From: Bacillus sp. J37
GTDB taxonomy: Bacteria > Bacillota > Bacilli > Bacillales > Bacillaceae
Direction of reading: 5' to 3'
NCBI RefSeq assembly: GCF_000518865.1
Contig: NZ_JAEK01000013.1
Location: forward strand, 1 to 64,000
DNA length: 64,000 nt
Shown: positions 24,671 through 33,084 of the stretch, in pieces
Position numbering within the stretch: the stretch's first letter is position 1
How the letters are laid out: each line of letters begins with the position of its first letter
Notes under the pieces: model-generated
Seen by the model: only the letters and a program-made list of their open reading frames with translations
Databases searched by the model: none
Told to the model about the DNA's origin: nothing
Program-made: the position numbers and the translations under genes

Positions 24671-27547
24671 ATGCTGAAAATCAGTAATCAAACTTGTGAA
24701 TATCAACCATTCCTGTTAGGAATCGACATCGCGAAACCAAGATTCTCTTGGATGAGTGAATCAGACAAAAGAAATACAATACAAGCATCATATCAAATTA
24801 TGGTAGCAGAAGATAATCAATTTAATAAGATAGTTTGGGATTCAGGTGAGGTAACAAGTGATCAAAGTACTCATATCAAATATAATGGAGATTCGTTAAA
24901 ATCCTTTACTAGATATTTTTTTAAAGTAAGAATTTCGGATCAGTTTGGAAGATACTCTGAATGGAGTACGACGAACTGGTTTGAAACCGCTTTTTTAGAT
25001 AGTGACGAATGGAAAGCAAAATGGATTACACCGAAAAAGCAGGATGTTGAGGAAGAGGTATTTGCTCTTCGAAAAACGTTAACCGTAAAAGACGAAGTTC
25101 AATCAGCAAGAGTTTATGTGACTTCTTTAGGAATTTACCAACTTTATATAAACGGTGCTGAAATAGGGGATGCCTTATTCACACCGGGATGGACCAGCTA
25201 TCAAAACCGCCTGCAATACCAAACATATGACGTCACTAACAATCTCGTAAAAGGCAGCAATGCACTTGGTATTTTACTTTCTGAAGGCTGGTACAAAGGA
25301 ATGGGCTTTGATAAGCCGTATAAATATGGTGAAAACTTAGCAGCCTTACTTGAATTACATGTTGTCTATAAAAATGGTAAAAAAGAGATATTTACGACAA
25401 ATAAAGAGTGGAAGTCAGGTAATAGTTCTTTCGTAGCTGCCAGCATTTACAATGGTGAAACATATGATGCAAGGCTTGAAAGTAACTGGAGTGAATCGGA
25501 TTTTCATGATGAAGATTGGGAGCCGGTAGATTGTTCTTTTAAACCTGATGCCAAGCTGGTCGCACAGCAAAACGAACTTGTCCGAGTGACAGAAACGATT
25601 ACTCCGATCGAATATATCGTCACACCAAAGGGTGAAAAAGTACTGGATATGGGACAAAACATGGTAGGCCGGATGAGAATGCGGGTGACGGCACCAAAAG
25701 GAACAAAAATTACTCTAAAGCATGCGGAAGTGCTTGATAAAGAAGGAAATTTCTATACAGAGAATCTCCGTACAGCAAAGCAAGAAGTTATCTATATTAC
25801 AAAAGGTGATGGAAAAGAGACGTACGCACCAACCTTTACATTTCAAGGCTTTCGATATGTAAAAGTAGAAGGGTATCCATCAGAAGACTTATCTTTGGAT
25901 GATTTTACAGGTGAAGTTATACATTCAGATATGGAACGTACGGGTGAATTTATCACAGATAATGAATTAATAAATCGCTTGCACAGCAATGTGGTTTGGG
26001 GGCAACGAGGAAACTTTGTTGATGTTCCAACAGATTGCCCGCAACGAAACGAGCGGCTAGGGTGGACTGGTGATGCCCAAGTATTTATTGGAACCGCTCT
26101 ATATAACTACCAAGGTGCATCTTTCTTCAAAAAATGGCTGTTAGACTTAAAAGCCGATCAAAAACCTGATGGACAAGTACCGTTTGTGATTCCTGATATT
26201 ATTCCGGGAAACCAAGTCGCTTCAGGATGGAATGATGCTGCGACGATCATACCTTGGACACTCTACCAAGTATATGGAGACAAGCATATTCTTGAAGATC
26301 AATATGAAAGCATGAAAGCATGGGTGGAAAAAGTACGAAGTCTTGCAACAAATGAAACAGTATGGAATGCAAAAATTCAATTTGGTGATTGGCTGGCTCT
26401 TGATGGAGATCCTCATTCACCAGTTGGTGCTACACCTATTCCGTTAATTGCAACAGCCTATCACGCGTATTCTACACATATTTTAGCCAAAGCAGCCTCT
26501 GTCTTAGGCTTTGAAAAAGATGCGGAAGAGTACTTTGCTTTATATGGGAAAATTGTTGCTGATTTCCAAGCTGAATTTACTACCGCAACAGGAAATGTGA
26601 TTGGTGGTACGCAAACAAGCTATATCATCCCGCTTGCATTTAATCTATTAAAAGGGGATGCAGCACGAAAAGCAGCACACGAATTACATCGTATGATAGT
26701 GGCAAATGATTATCACCTGACAACAGGATTTTTAGGAACTCCACATTTGTGTTCTGTACTATCAAAATATGGTTATCATGAGACAGCATTAAGATTATTG
26801 CTTCAAGACGAATATCCGTCATGGTTGTTTGAAGTGAAAAATGGTGCGACGACGATTTGGGAACGTTGGAACAGTATGAATCCGGATGGTACGTTTAATG
26901 ATTCCGGTATGACTTCGTTCAATCATTACGCTTATGGAGCAGTGGCTGAATGGATGCATAACACAATCGCAGGTATTTCATTTGATGAAACAACACCAGG
27001 ATATAAGAAATTTTCAATTGCACCGAATATCAGTCCACTCGGAATGACTGAAGTGAAAGCCAGCTATAAATCGCTTTATGGCAAAGTGGTAAGTGAGTGG
27101 AAGCTTAACGAAAATGAGGTCATGCTGAAAGTAACTGTTCCAGTTAACACAGAAGCGGATGTCATCATACCACCTAATGCTTCGAACATCACATTAGATG
27201 GAGAAAGAAAACAACATTCACGATTTACTTTAGGTTCTGGAGGCTATTCCTTTACCTTCCAGCTTAATGTCGTAAATCAAAAGGTGTTTACACATGATAG
27301 TGTCTTAGGCGAGGTTATTTATTATCCCGAAGCAAAAGCAGTAGTTGAAAGTTACTTGACCAATTTTATGCACGGCGAAATGCCACCACACGTTGCGTTC
27401 CAAATGATGAAAGGCATGACGTTTGGAGAATGCAAAGTTACACCGGAAACAGGTATTACTTCTAGTCAGGTGGATGAAATACTGAGAAAAATCAATAAAA
27501 TCGTAAATGATACTTCAATAAATGAAAAACATCATGCTAAAATTTAA
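24671..27547 (+). CDS. Alpha-L-rhamnosidase, glycoside hydrolase family 78
   Basis: The protein has 958 residues, no signal peptide (cytoplasmic), and the GH78 domain series: N-terminal fibronectin-like and carbohydrate-binding domains, a concanavalin-like domain (about 130-330), the (alpha/alpha)6 catalytic barrel with the acid motif DCPQRNERLGWTGD (about 455-468), and a C-terminal beta-sandwich. GH78 enzymes remove terminal alpha-L-rhamnose from flavonoid glycosides, saponins and pectic oligomers. A C-terminal extension of about 70 residues (ESYLTNFMHGEMPPHVAFQM) is unusual but occurs in Firmicute GH78 proteins. Position beside an importer and a quercetinase-like dicupin suggests intracellular cleavage of imported flavonol rhamnosides. 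Confidence 0.92.
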   Translation: MLKISNQTCEYQPFLLGIDIAKPRFSWMSESDKRNTIQASYQIMVAEDNQFNKIVWDSGEVTSDQSTHIKYNGDSLKSFTRYFFKVRISDQFGRYSEWSTTNWFETAFLDSDEWKAKWITPKKQDVEEEVFALRKTLTVKDEVQSARVYVTSLGIYQLYINGAEIGDALFTPGWTSYQNRLQYQTYDVTNNLVKGSNALGILLSEGWYKGMGFDKPYKYGENLAALLELHVVYKNGKKEIFTTNKEWKSGNSSFVAASIYNGETYDARLESNWSESDFHDEDWEPVDCSFKPDAKLVAQQNELVRVTETITPIEYIVTPKGEKVLDMGQNMVGRMRMRVTAPKGTKITLKHAEVLDKEGNFYTENLRTAKQEVIYITKGDGKETYAPTFTFQGFRYVKVEGYPSEDLSLDDFTGEVIHSDMERTGEFITDNELINRLHSNVVWGQRGNFVDVPTDCPQRNERLGWTGDAQVFIGTALYNYQGASFFKKWLLDLKADQKPDGQVPFVIPDIIPGNQVASGWNDAATIIPWTLYQVYGDKHILEDQYESMKAWVEKVRSLATNETVWNAKIQFGDWLALDGDPHSPVGATPIPLIATAYHAYSTHILAKAASVLGFEKDAEEYFALYGKIVADFQAEFTTATGNVIGGTQTSYIIPLAFNLLKGDAARKAAHELHRMIVANDYHLTTGFLGTPHLCSVLSKYGYHETALRLLLQDEYPSWLFEVKNGATTIWERWNSMNPDGTFNDSGMTSFNHYAYGAVAEWMHNTIAGISFDETTPGYKKFSIAPNISPLGMTEVKASYKSLYGKVVSEWKLNENEVMLKVTVPVNTEADVIIPPNASNITLDGERKQHSRFTLGSGGYSFTFQLNVVNQKVFTHDSVLGEVIYYPEAKAVVESYLTNFMHGEMPPHVAFQMMKGMTFGECKVTPETGITSSQVDEILRKINKIVNDTSINEKHHAKI

Positions 27548-27654
27548 ACAGGGAGTAATTGTAAATTCAATTTTGAACTTATAAAAACCACATCGAGATT
27601 GATCTTATTTAAAGTGATTGGGAGCAAATTAACTGCTAAAAAGGGGGAGAAACA

Positions 27655-28611
27655 ATGAAATCTGAAGTGATAAAGTTCTATGATGATCGAGATGATGTGA
27701 CACTAACAACATATGTGATCGCAGATTCACCGGAATTATTGGGTGGAAAGAAGAGACCAGCTATTCTTATTTGTCCGGGAGGAGCCTATTTAGCTTGTTC
27801 TGACAGAGAAGGAGAAGCAGTGGCACTAAGGTTTGCGGCTATGGGATATCATGCTTTTGTCCTTCGATATTCAACCTATATGGGAGGAGAGGTTGGATTT
27901 CCAAATTTTCAAGAAGAAATGAAAGTGAAGGAACACTCCATTCACCCGACACCAATGAGAGAAATAGGAAAAGCGATGCTGACAATTAGGGAACATGCTG
28001 AAGAATGGCTTGTAGATGTAGATAAAATCGCCATCTGTGGATTCTCAGCAGGCGCACATAATTGTGCTATGTATTCTGTGTATTGGGATAAGCCTATTAT
28101 GAATGAATATTTCAATGAAAAAACCGAAATGTTCAAACCAGCAGCCACGATTCTGGGCTACACATTAAGTGATTATCTTTTCATGCGTTCATTCCCGAAA
28201 AGCCCTGTAGATTCTAAGCTTTTTGAAGCTGCTAATCTTGCATTTACAGGGACCAAAGAACCCGATGAGGAAACACTTAAAGAAATAAGTCCTGTTTTCC
28301 ACGTGTCGAAAAGTACGCCACCTATGTTCTTATGGGCGACGTCAGAGGATACATTAGTACCAGCACAACACACTCTAAGGATGGCACATGCACTTGCCGA
28401 TAAAAACATTCCTTATGAAGTTCACATTTATGAAAAAGGACCACATGGTTTAAGCCTGTCGAATCAAGCTACATCCCAGGCGAAAAGCCAAATGGATCGC
28501 GATGCGGCTAGATGGATTGTTGAAGCGGAAGCGTGGTTGGAAAAGAGATTTGCTTTGGAGCTGCCTGAACTAACACCATTTGAATTAATGAAATTGGAAC
28601 ACAAGCGTTAA
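27655..28611 (+). CDS. Alpha/beta-hydrolase, acetylxylan/acetyl esterase-like
   Basis: The protein has 318 residues, without signal peptide. The oxyanion segment is ILICPGGAYLACSDREGEAV, the nucleophile motif is ICGFSAGAHNC (G-x-S-x-G, near residue 129), and the catalytic His is in YEKGPHGLSLSNQA (near residue 264), with Asp in the ATSEDTLVPAQ strand. The layout matches BD-FAE/Est carbohydrate esterases that deacetylate sugars. It lies 107 bp after the rhamnosidase gene, with its own GGGGGAGA ribosome site, and ends the first transcript of the locus. Removal of acyl groups from imported glycosides is a reasonable inference. Confidence 0.85.
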   Translation: MKSEVIKFYDDRDDVTLTTYVIADSPELLGGKKRPAILICPGGAYLACSDREGEAVALRFAAMGYHAFVLRYSTYMGGEVGFPNFQEEMKVKEHSIHPTPMREIGKAMLTIREHAEEWLVDVDKIAICGFSAGAHNCAMYSVYWDKPIMNEYFNEKTEMFKPAATILGYTLSDYLFMRSFPKSPVDSKLFEAANLAFTGTKEPDEETLKEISPVFHVSKSTPPMFLWATSEDTLVPAQHTLRMAHALADKNIPYEVHIYEKGPHGLSLSNQATSQAKSQMDRDAARWIVEAEAWLEKRFALELPELTPFELMKLEHKR

Positions 28612-28639
28612 AAACTAAAAATTCTATGAAAATAAACAG

Positions 28640-28683
28640 GACGATACTGTATGAATATGATTCGTACGTATCGTCTTTTCTTT
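28640..28683 (+). terminator. Terminator after the first part of the glycoside locus
   Basis: GACGATAC and GTATCGTC pair over a 20-nt loop, followed by a CTTTTCTTTT tract. Confidence 0.6.
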
Positions 28684-28876
28684 TATGTTTGAAATGGATA
28701 AAGTTTGTGTTCGATAGAGTCATAGTGATATGGCATTTTTCCTTTAAGCTGATATAAGTTGCACACATTAGATTCGAGCAATAATCTCTTTGTTTTTAAC
28801 ATTATTCACCTTTAAAACAACTGCTAAAATAGAAAAGGTTGAGTTTGTATATATAGACATAGGAGGAGGAAATAAG

Positions 28877-29920
28877 TTGGTTAATTTAAATGTGAAAACG
28901 CTGCCAAATAGCAATGTACCTTATCTTTTAAAAAGCGGAGAAGGAGAACGATATCTATTTGGAAGACAACTAGCAACAATTATTGCCAGCGGGGAAAGTA
29001 CGGGAAATTTAGTGGAAATGGTTATTCTCTCCGGTGGAAAAGAAGATCATTTCCCTCTTCATAAACATGAACGAACTCATGAAGCTATTTATGTTCTTCA
29101 TGGCAGAGTGGGACTGGACATTTCCGGCAAAAAATATTTGCTAACAGAAGGAAACTACGCCTTTATCCCGGCTGGTACTATACATGCTTATACCATGCAA
29201 AGTCATCGAACACAAGTTCTGTCTATCACCTCAAAAGGGGGAATCTCAAGTTTATATCGTCAAATAGGAAAGCCTTATGAAAAATATGTTCACCCACCAA
29301 AAGCGATCAATGAATTGTCACGAGAACAATATGAGGAAACTTCCCTCGTTGCGGATGTAAGTTTTCTTTTTGACAAACAAACAGAAGGTACTGCACAAAT
29401 AGTTGAAAGTAACTCTGTTCCCGAGGAAGCGGTACCTTTTATCCTTGAAACAGGTGAAGGAATCCGATTAGTTGCAGCAGAACAGCTTTTCACACTTGTC
29501 ACTACTCAGAAACATACAGACGGCGAATTTATCACTGCGCTAACAGAAGGACCTAAAGGCGATTTCATTCCGGAACATTACCATGAAAAGCATTCAGAAA
29601 CTTTTTTCTGTCTCGAAGGTCAAATGACCATGACAGCAAACGGAGAGGAAATTGTTTTATTACCGGGAGATTTTCTGCATGTTCCAGCTTTTACGAAGCA
29701 TTCCTATCGATTAGATTCTCACTATACAAAGTTCATCGGCTTTTTAGCGACAGGCTTATTTGAACCATTTTTCCATACGTTATGTGATGTGTATGATGAT
29801 TACATCTTCCCAAGTGATCCGCCTCCATTTCGTTTTGACCGGGTTCTAAAAACACTACATACACTTGATTTAAAACCATCTGACGCTCCTCCGGTCAAAG
29901 AGCAGCCTGTAGAAGGGTGA
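28877..29920 (+). CDS. Dicupin dioxygenase resembling quercetin 2,3-dioxygenase
   Basis: The protein has 347 residues with two cupin domains. Cupin 1 shows H-x5-H-x4-E then H in FPLHKHERTHEAIYVLHG and PAGTIHAY (about residues 57-107). Cupin 2 shows the same metal set in PEHYHEKHSETFFCLEG and VPAFTKHSY (about 232-278). Length and paired metal sites match bacterial quercetinase QdoI/YxaG (337 residues), which opens the flavonol C ring releasing CO. The start TTG 28877 follows AGGAGGAGG at 28861-28869; longer readings lack a ribosome site. The gene is 6 bp before a second esterase gene, which could hydrolyse the depside product. Confidence 0.82.
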   Translation: MVNLNVKTLPNSNVPYLLKSGEGERYLFGRQLATIIASGESTGNLVEMVILSGGKEDHFPLHKHERTHEAIYVLHGRVGLDISGKKYLLTEGNYAFIPAGTIHAYTMQSHRTQVLSITSKGGISSLYRQIGKPYEKYVHPPKAINELSREQYEETSLVADVSFLFDKQTEGTAQIVESNSVPEEAVPFILETGEGIRLVAAEQLFTLVTTQKHTDGEFITALTEGPKGDFIPEHYHEKHSETFFCLEGQMTMTANGEEIVLLPGDFLHVPAFTKHSYRLDSHYTKFIGFLATGLFEPFFHTLCDVYDDYIFPSDPPPFRFDRVLKTLHTLDLKPSDAPPVKEQPVEG

Positions 29921-29926
29921 GGAATT

Positions 29927-30895
29927 ATGTTGCAATTAAGTGAATTAAAAAATGATCAGATTGAAATCATTCACGATTTGGTATATTCCAAGCAAAATGA
30001 GAAAGAATTACTAGCCGATTTATATATCCCTAAAAACACCCGATTACCTGTTCCTGTCATTATTTGGCTACATGGCGGGGGATGGCGCTTTGGTGACCGG
30101 CAGCTCGGTCCGGATTTCTCTACTTATTTTGCAAGCCGGGGCTTTGCGATGGTCAGTATTGAGTACCGTTTAAGTGAAGAAGCGGTTTTTCCTGCTCCAG
30201 TTCATGATGTCAAAACGGCTGTAAGATGGGTGAAGATGATTGCTGAAACATATGGTCTTGATTCGAATAGAATCGGCCTCTGGGGTTCATCTGCCGGTGG
30301 CCACCTTGCTGCACTTGCCGCAACATCTGGATCGGACGAGTTTATAGGTGAAAACCCTGAATACCCTGATATATCCAGCGAAGTACATGCAATTGCGATT
30401 GGCTACGGACCAGTTGATTTTCTTAAAATGGATGAACAAAATGAAAAGAATGGAATCATCGAGGAGGATCCTGAATCAGCGCAAATTCCAACCGATAAAA
30501 AGGCTACTGATCCTGATTCGTTCGAATCATTGTTTTTAGGAGAACCAATCTTTTCATGTCCTGATCGTGTGAAAGCAGCGAACCCTATTACATATATAAT
30601 GCCAGGTATGTCACTGCCTCCATTCCTTATTATGCACGGATTAAGTGACACGGCTGTTCCTGCAAAGCAAAGTGAAATGCTCTATAAGGCCATTGCGGCG
30701 GAAGGAAATGATGCATCTTTTTATCTTATAAAAGGACTAGGTCACGGTTTTCTCAATAGATCGAATATAGATGATGATGGACCAAAAATAGCAAACTGTC
30801 ACTTTTCAAAAGATGGTGTCGAGACGAGCAATGAAGAGAGGGCACACTTTATCTTCTGGACAATCGAGCAGTTTTTTGTGAGAACTTTAAACTAG
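29927..30895 (+). CDS. Alpha/beta-hydrolase, HSL/BD-FAE-type esterase
   Basis: The protein has 322 residues. The oxyanion motif WLHGGGWRFGDRQ (near residue 46), the nucleophile motif GLWGSSAGGHLAAL (G-x-S-x-G, near 120), Asp in HGLSDTAVPAKQ and His in GLGHGFLNR complete the catalytic machinery. It is unrelated in detail to the esterase upstream of the dicupin. It is translationally close to the quercetinase-like gene (6 bp, AGGGTGAGGA overlapping the stop), so the two form an operon. Quercetinase yields a depside ester; an esterase acting on it is a plausible role but not shown. Confidence 0.85.
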   Translation: MLQLSELKNDQIEIIHDLVYSKQNEKELLADLYIPKNTRLPVPVIIWLHGGGWRFGDRQLGPDFSTYFASRGFAMVSIEYRLSEEAVFPAPVHDVKTAVRWVKMIAETYGLDSNRIGLWGSSAGGHLAALAATSGSDEFIGENPEYPDISSEVHAIAIGYGPVDFLKMDEQNEKNGIIEEDPESAQIPTDKKATDPDSFESLFLGEPIFSCPDRVKAANPITYIMPGMSLPPFLIMHGLSDTAVPAKQSEMLYKAIAAEGNDASFYLIKGLGHGFLNRSNIDDDGPKIANCHFSKDGVETSNEERAHFIFWTIEQFFVRTLN

Positions 30896-30907
30896 TTTTA
30901 ACTAGAG

Positions 30908-30960
30908 AGGGTGTCCCAAAAGTAATGTCTTTTGGGGAAAATCCTCTTTTTTTCGTTTGA
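30908..30960 (+). terminator. Terminator after the glycoside locus
   Basis: CCCAAAAG and CTTTTGGG (30912-30934) form an inner stem, and AGAGG/CCTCT extends it outward. A TTTTTTT tract follows. Confidence 0.75.
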
Positions 30961-31003
30961 AAAACATTCTCAGACCAAGGTCGTAATTTGTTGGATTATG
31001 TCT

Positions 31004-31096
31004 AATAGCAAATAAAATTCAATAATCGCAAATAAATTTTCAAAATAGCAAATAAAATCCCTAAATCGAAAATAAAAATCCAAAATCGCAAATAAA
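31004..31096. repeat. 20-bp tandem repeat, five units
   Basis: The motif AAT(A/C)G(C/A)AAATAAA begins at 31004, 31024, 31044, 31064 and 31084, an exact 20-bp period. Units differ at a few positions. The array lies in the 310-bp gap between two terminating transcripts and has no reading frame. Confidence 0.85.
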
Positions 31097-31209
31097 ACAA
31101 ATTTCATATGAAAAATGGTGGATTTCTATGAAACAGAGGGACAGGTACACTGTCCCTATTTATATATTCAACCTACATAGCTAAAAAAGGTCAATAACCA
31201 GGTTCTTTC

Positions 31210-31443
31210 TTAAGACGGTGCATTACCATCCACTTCATCATCACTTCTAAACTCCAAAATATCACCAGGCTGACAATCTAATGCCTTGCAAATAGCCTCC
31301 AAAGTGGAAAAACGAACAGCTTTTGCCTTGCCATTTTTTAAGATAGAAAGATTCGCCATCGTGATTCCAACTCTTTCCGAAAGCTCAGTAACACTCATTT
31401 TTCGTTTCGCCAACATCACATCGATATTAATAATAATCGCCAT
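31210..31443 (-). CDS. yozG: YozG-like Xre-family HTH regulator
   Basis: A 77-residue single-HTH protein: IINIDVMLAKRKMSVTELSE, VGITMANLSILKNGKAKAVR, TLEAICKALDCQPGDILEF. This matches the short HTH partners of DUF2975 membrane proteins in bacilli (yozG-yoaS in Bacillus subtilis). ATG 31443 is chosen over GTG 31452 because GAGGTG sits just upstream. It lies 10 bp after the DUF2975 gene and should regulate the pair. Confidence 0.85.
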   Translation of the reverse strand: MAIIINIDVMLAKRKMSVTELSERVGITMANLSILKNGKAKAVRFSTLEAICKALDCQPGDILEFRSDDEVDGNAPS

Positions 31444-31453
31444 TAATTTCACC

Positions 31454-31930
31454 TCAGACCGTTAATTCATTTTCTGATTTGATTGTTATTGCTTCTTGTA
31501 AAAGACGTTGAAGAACAGCAGCGAATACAGCGATAACGATCGAAGCGAAGATAGGGACCATTCCAATGATGATAAGACCAGGTGCATCATCCAATTCTGC
31601 TAATAGGAAAACAAATGGAATGATAACTACATACAAACCGCTGATGGTTAATGCGCAGAATTTGATCACCTTTAAAGCTCTAACAGACAATTCCGAGAAA
31701 GCCTGGTTTTTGTCAATATAGCTTAAAAGCTTAAAAGCCTGGAACAAGGCAATAAAAAAAGGGATTGCTGATACATACATTCCGATCACAATGGGATACA
31801 GGATATGGGCATAATCCGGATTTGCAGGATTATTAGTTAATTGAACCAATCCAAAAATAATCAAAGCCAGTACAGGTGTTCCAATAAGGAAGACAGCTGC
31901 CTTTAAAAAGAGTGTTGAACCTAATTTCAT
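31454..31930 (-). CDS. yoaS: DUF2975 membrane protein (YoaS-like)
   Basis: The protein has 158 residues with four transmembrane helices: AAVFLIGTPVLALIIFGLVQ, YPIVIGMYVSAIPFFIALFQ, ALTISGLYVVIIPFVFLLAE and IIGMVPIFASIVIAVFAAVL, with FSELSVRALKVIKFCA between helices 2 and 3. This is the DUF2975 pattern (PF11188). ATG 31930 follows GTGAGGTGC. Function is unknown; the family is nearly always paired with a YozG-type regulator, as here. Confidence 0.85.
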   Translation of the reverse strand: MKLGSTLFLKAAVFLIGTPVLALIIFGLVQLTNNPANPDYAHILYPIVIGMYVSAIPFFIALFQAFKLLSYIDKNQAFSELSVRALKVIKFCALTISGLYVVIIPFVFLLAELDDAPGLIIIGMVPIFASIVIAVFAAVLQRLLQEAITIKSENELTV

Positions 31931-32100
31931 AAAAAAGCACCTCACAGATTTATTATCGTTATAAATTTATCACGTAATTTATCGATTTACAATAAAATTT
32001 TATCTATAGTTATGATTGTTTTGTTATTAAATAAAAATTCTACTTTCATTTATAATAGATAAATACAAAATTATCCAAAAATGGAATTGACGAAACGATG

Positions 32101-32115
32101 TTATACGACGTATAA
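32101..32115. promoter_or_regulatory. PadR operator, copy 1
   Basis: TTATACGACGTATAA is a perfect palindrome about a central A. It shares the core TATACG-N-CGTATA with a second site 31 bp downstream (centre to centre), both upstream of the padR gene. Confidence 0.7.
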
Positions 32116-32132
32116 TATGTTTGTTCCAATAA

Positions 32133-32145
32133 TATACGCCGTATA
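32133..32145. promoter_or_regulatory. PadR operator, copy 2
   Basis: TATACGCCGTATA repeats the core of the site at 32101-32115 and ends 29 bp before the padR start. The roughly three-turn spacing would place two dimers on the same DNA face. Confidence 0.7.
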
Positions 32146-32174
32146 ATATTATAAAAGAAATTGGAGGTGTTCAA

Positions 32175-32495
32175 ATGTCATTCCAATTGGGTTCCTCTTT
32201 ACTTGATGCCTGTGTCCTTGCCGTATTGGCAAAAGAAGATGCATATGGCTATTCACTCACACAGCAAGTACGTGAAATTATGGATATCTCAGAATCGACA
32301 CTGTACCCGGTGCTTCGTAGATTGCAAAAGAAAGAATATTTAACAACATATGACAGCCCATTTCAAGGAAGAAATCGAAGGTATTACCGGATTACTGACA
32401 GGGGAATGGAAAAGCTCCAAGAACTTCGCAGTGAATGGGTGGAACACAAACGAAAAATTGAATCTGTTTTATTAGGAGGAATAAATGGTGAGTAA
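32175..32495 (+). CDS. PadR-family transcriptional regulator
   Basis: The protein has 106 residues of the short PadR type (PF03551): LLDACVLAVLAKEDAYGYSL, QVREIMDISESTLYPVLRRLQ, and the wing RNRRYYRITDRGMEKLQEL. TTGGAGGTG precedes ATG 32175. The gene overlaps the DUF1700 gene by 11 bp and is preceded by two matching palindromes that are probably its binding sites. PadR/DUF1700/DUF4097 operons in bacilli respond to envelope or antimicrobial stress; the inducer is unknown. Confidence 0.92.
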   Translation: MSFQLGSSLLDACVLAVLAKEDAYGYSLTQQVREIMDISESTLYPVLRRLQKKEYLTTYDSPFQGRNRRYYRITDRGMEKLQELRSEWVEHKRKIESVLLGGINGE

Positions 32496-33084
32496 AGAAG
32501 AATATCTGAAAAAACTCCGGGTCAAAATTAAAAAATTGCCAAGTGAAGAAATAGAAGAAGCAATTGACTATTATCGTGAGTATTTTGATGAGGCAGGAGA
32601 AGAAGATACCAAATCAGTTATTGCAAGACTAGGTTCACCATCCTATGTTGCATCTCAAATTCTGGCGGATTATGCAATAAAAGACTTGGATAATCAAAAA
32701 AGTACAACGAAAAAGAACGTTTCGGCCATTTGGTTTATCATCCTTGCCATTCTAGCCTCGCCGATTGCTTTGCCACTTGTCCTTGTGATCATTTGTCTTA
32801 TATTTACCTTAATTCTGGTTTGTGGTGTAGCGATTCTTACTTTTTTTATCCTTGTTGTAAGTTTACCCATTAGTGGATTGTTCAGCTTATTTGCTGGCGT
32901 GTCGGTCATCGCACAAGATTGGCAAACATCCATATTCTTTAGTGGTATCGGCCTAATTACCATTGGAATTGGCGTGCTTTTATTTTCTCCTTTTCTACAA
33001 TTCACCAAGAAGACTAGCTCAGGAATTGTGAAAGTATTGAAGAGATTGTTAGATAAAATGATTAGACGCAAGGAGGGAATCTAA
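32485..33084 (+). CDS. DUF1700 membrane protein
   Basis: The protein has 199 residues. The N-terminal 60 residues form the helical HAAS/DUF1700 segment (EEYLKKLRVKIKKLPSEEIE, YREYFDEAGEEDTKSV, LGSPSYVASQI) seen in proteins partnered with PadR regulators. It is followed by three hydrophobic segments (IWFIILAILASPIALPL, VCGVAILTFFILVVSLP, FFSGIGLITIGIGVLLF) and a basic tail. The HAAS domain may contact the PadR repressor at the membrane, which is inference. Its start overlaps padR by 11 bp, and it abuts the DUF4097 gene with no gap. Confidence 0.88.
   Translation: MVSKEEYLKKLRVKIKKLPSEEIEEAIDYYREYFDEAGEEDTKSVIARLGSPSYVASQILADYAIKDLDNQKSTTKKNVSAIWFIILAILASPIALPLVLVIICLIFTLILVCGVAILTFFILVVSLPISGLFSLFAGVSVIAQDWQTSIFFSGIGLITIGIGVLLFSPFLQFTKKTSSGIVKVLKRLLDKMIRRKEGI

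Noticed and set aside
24492-24677. 61-codon plus-strand frame before the rhamnosidase gene
   Set aside because: No ribosome site and no domain; it overlaps the rhamnosidase start and lies in the promoter region of the divergent pair.
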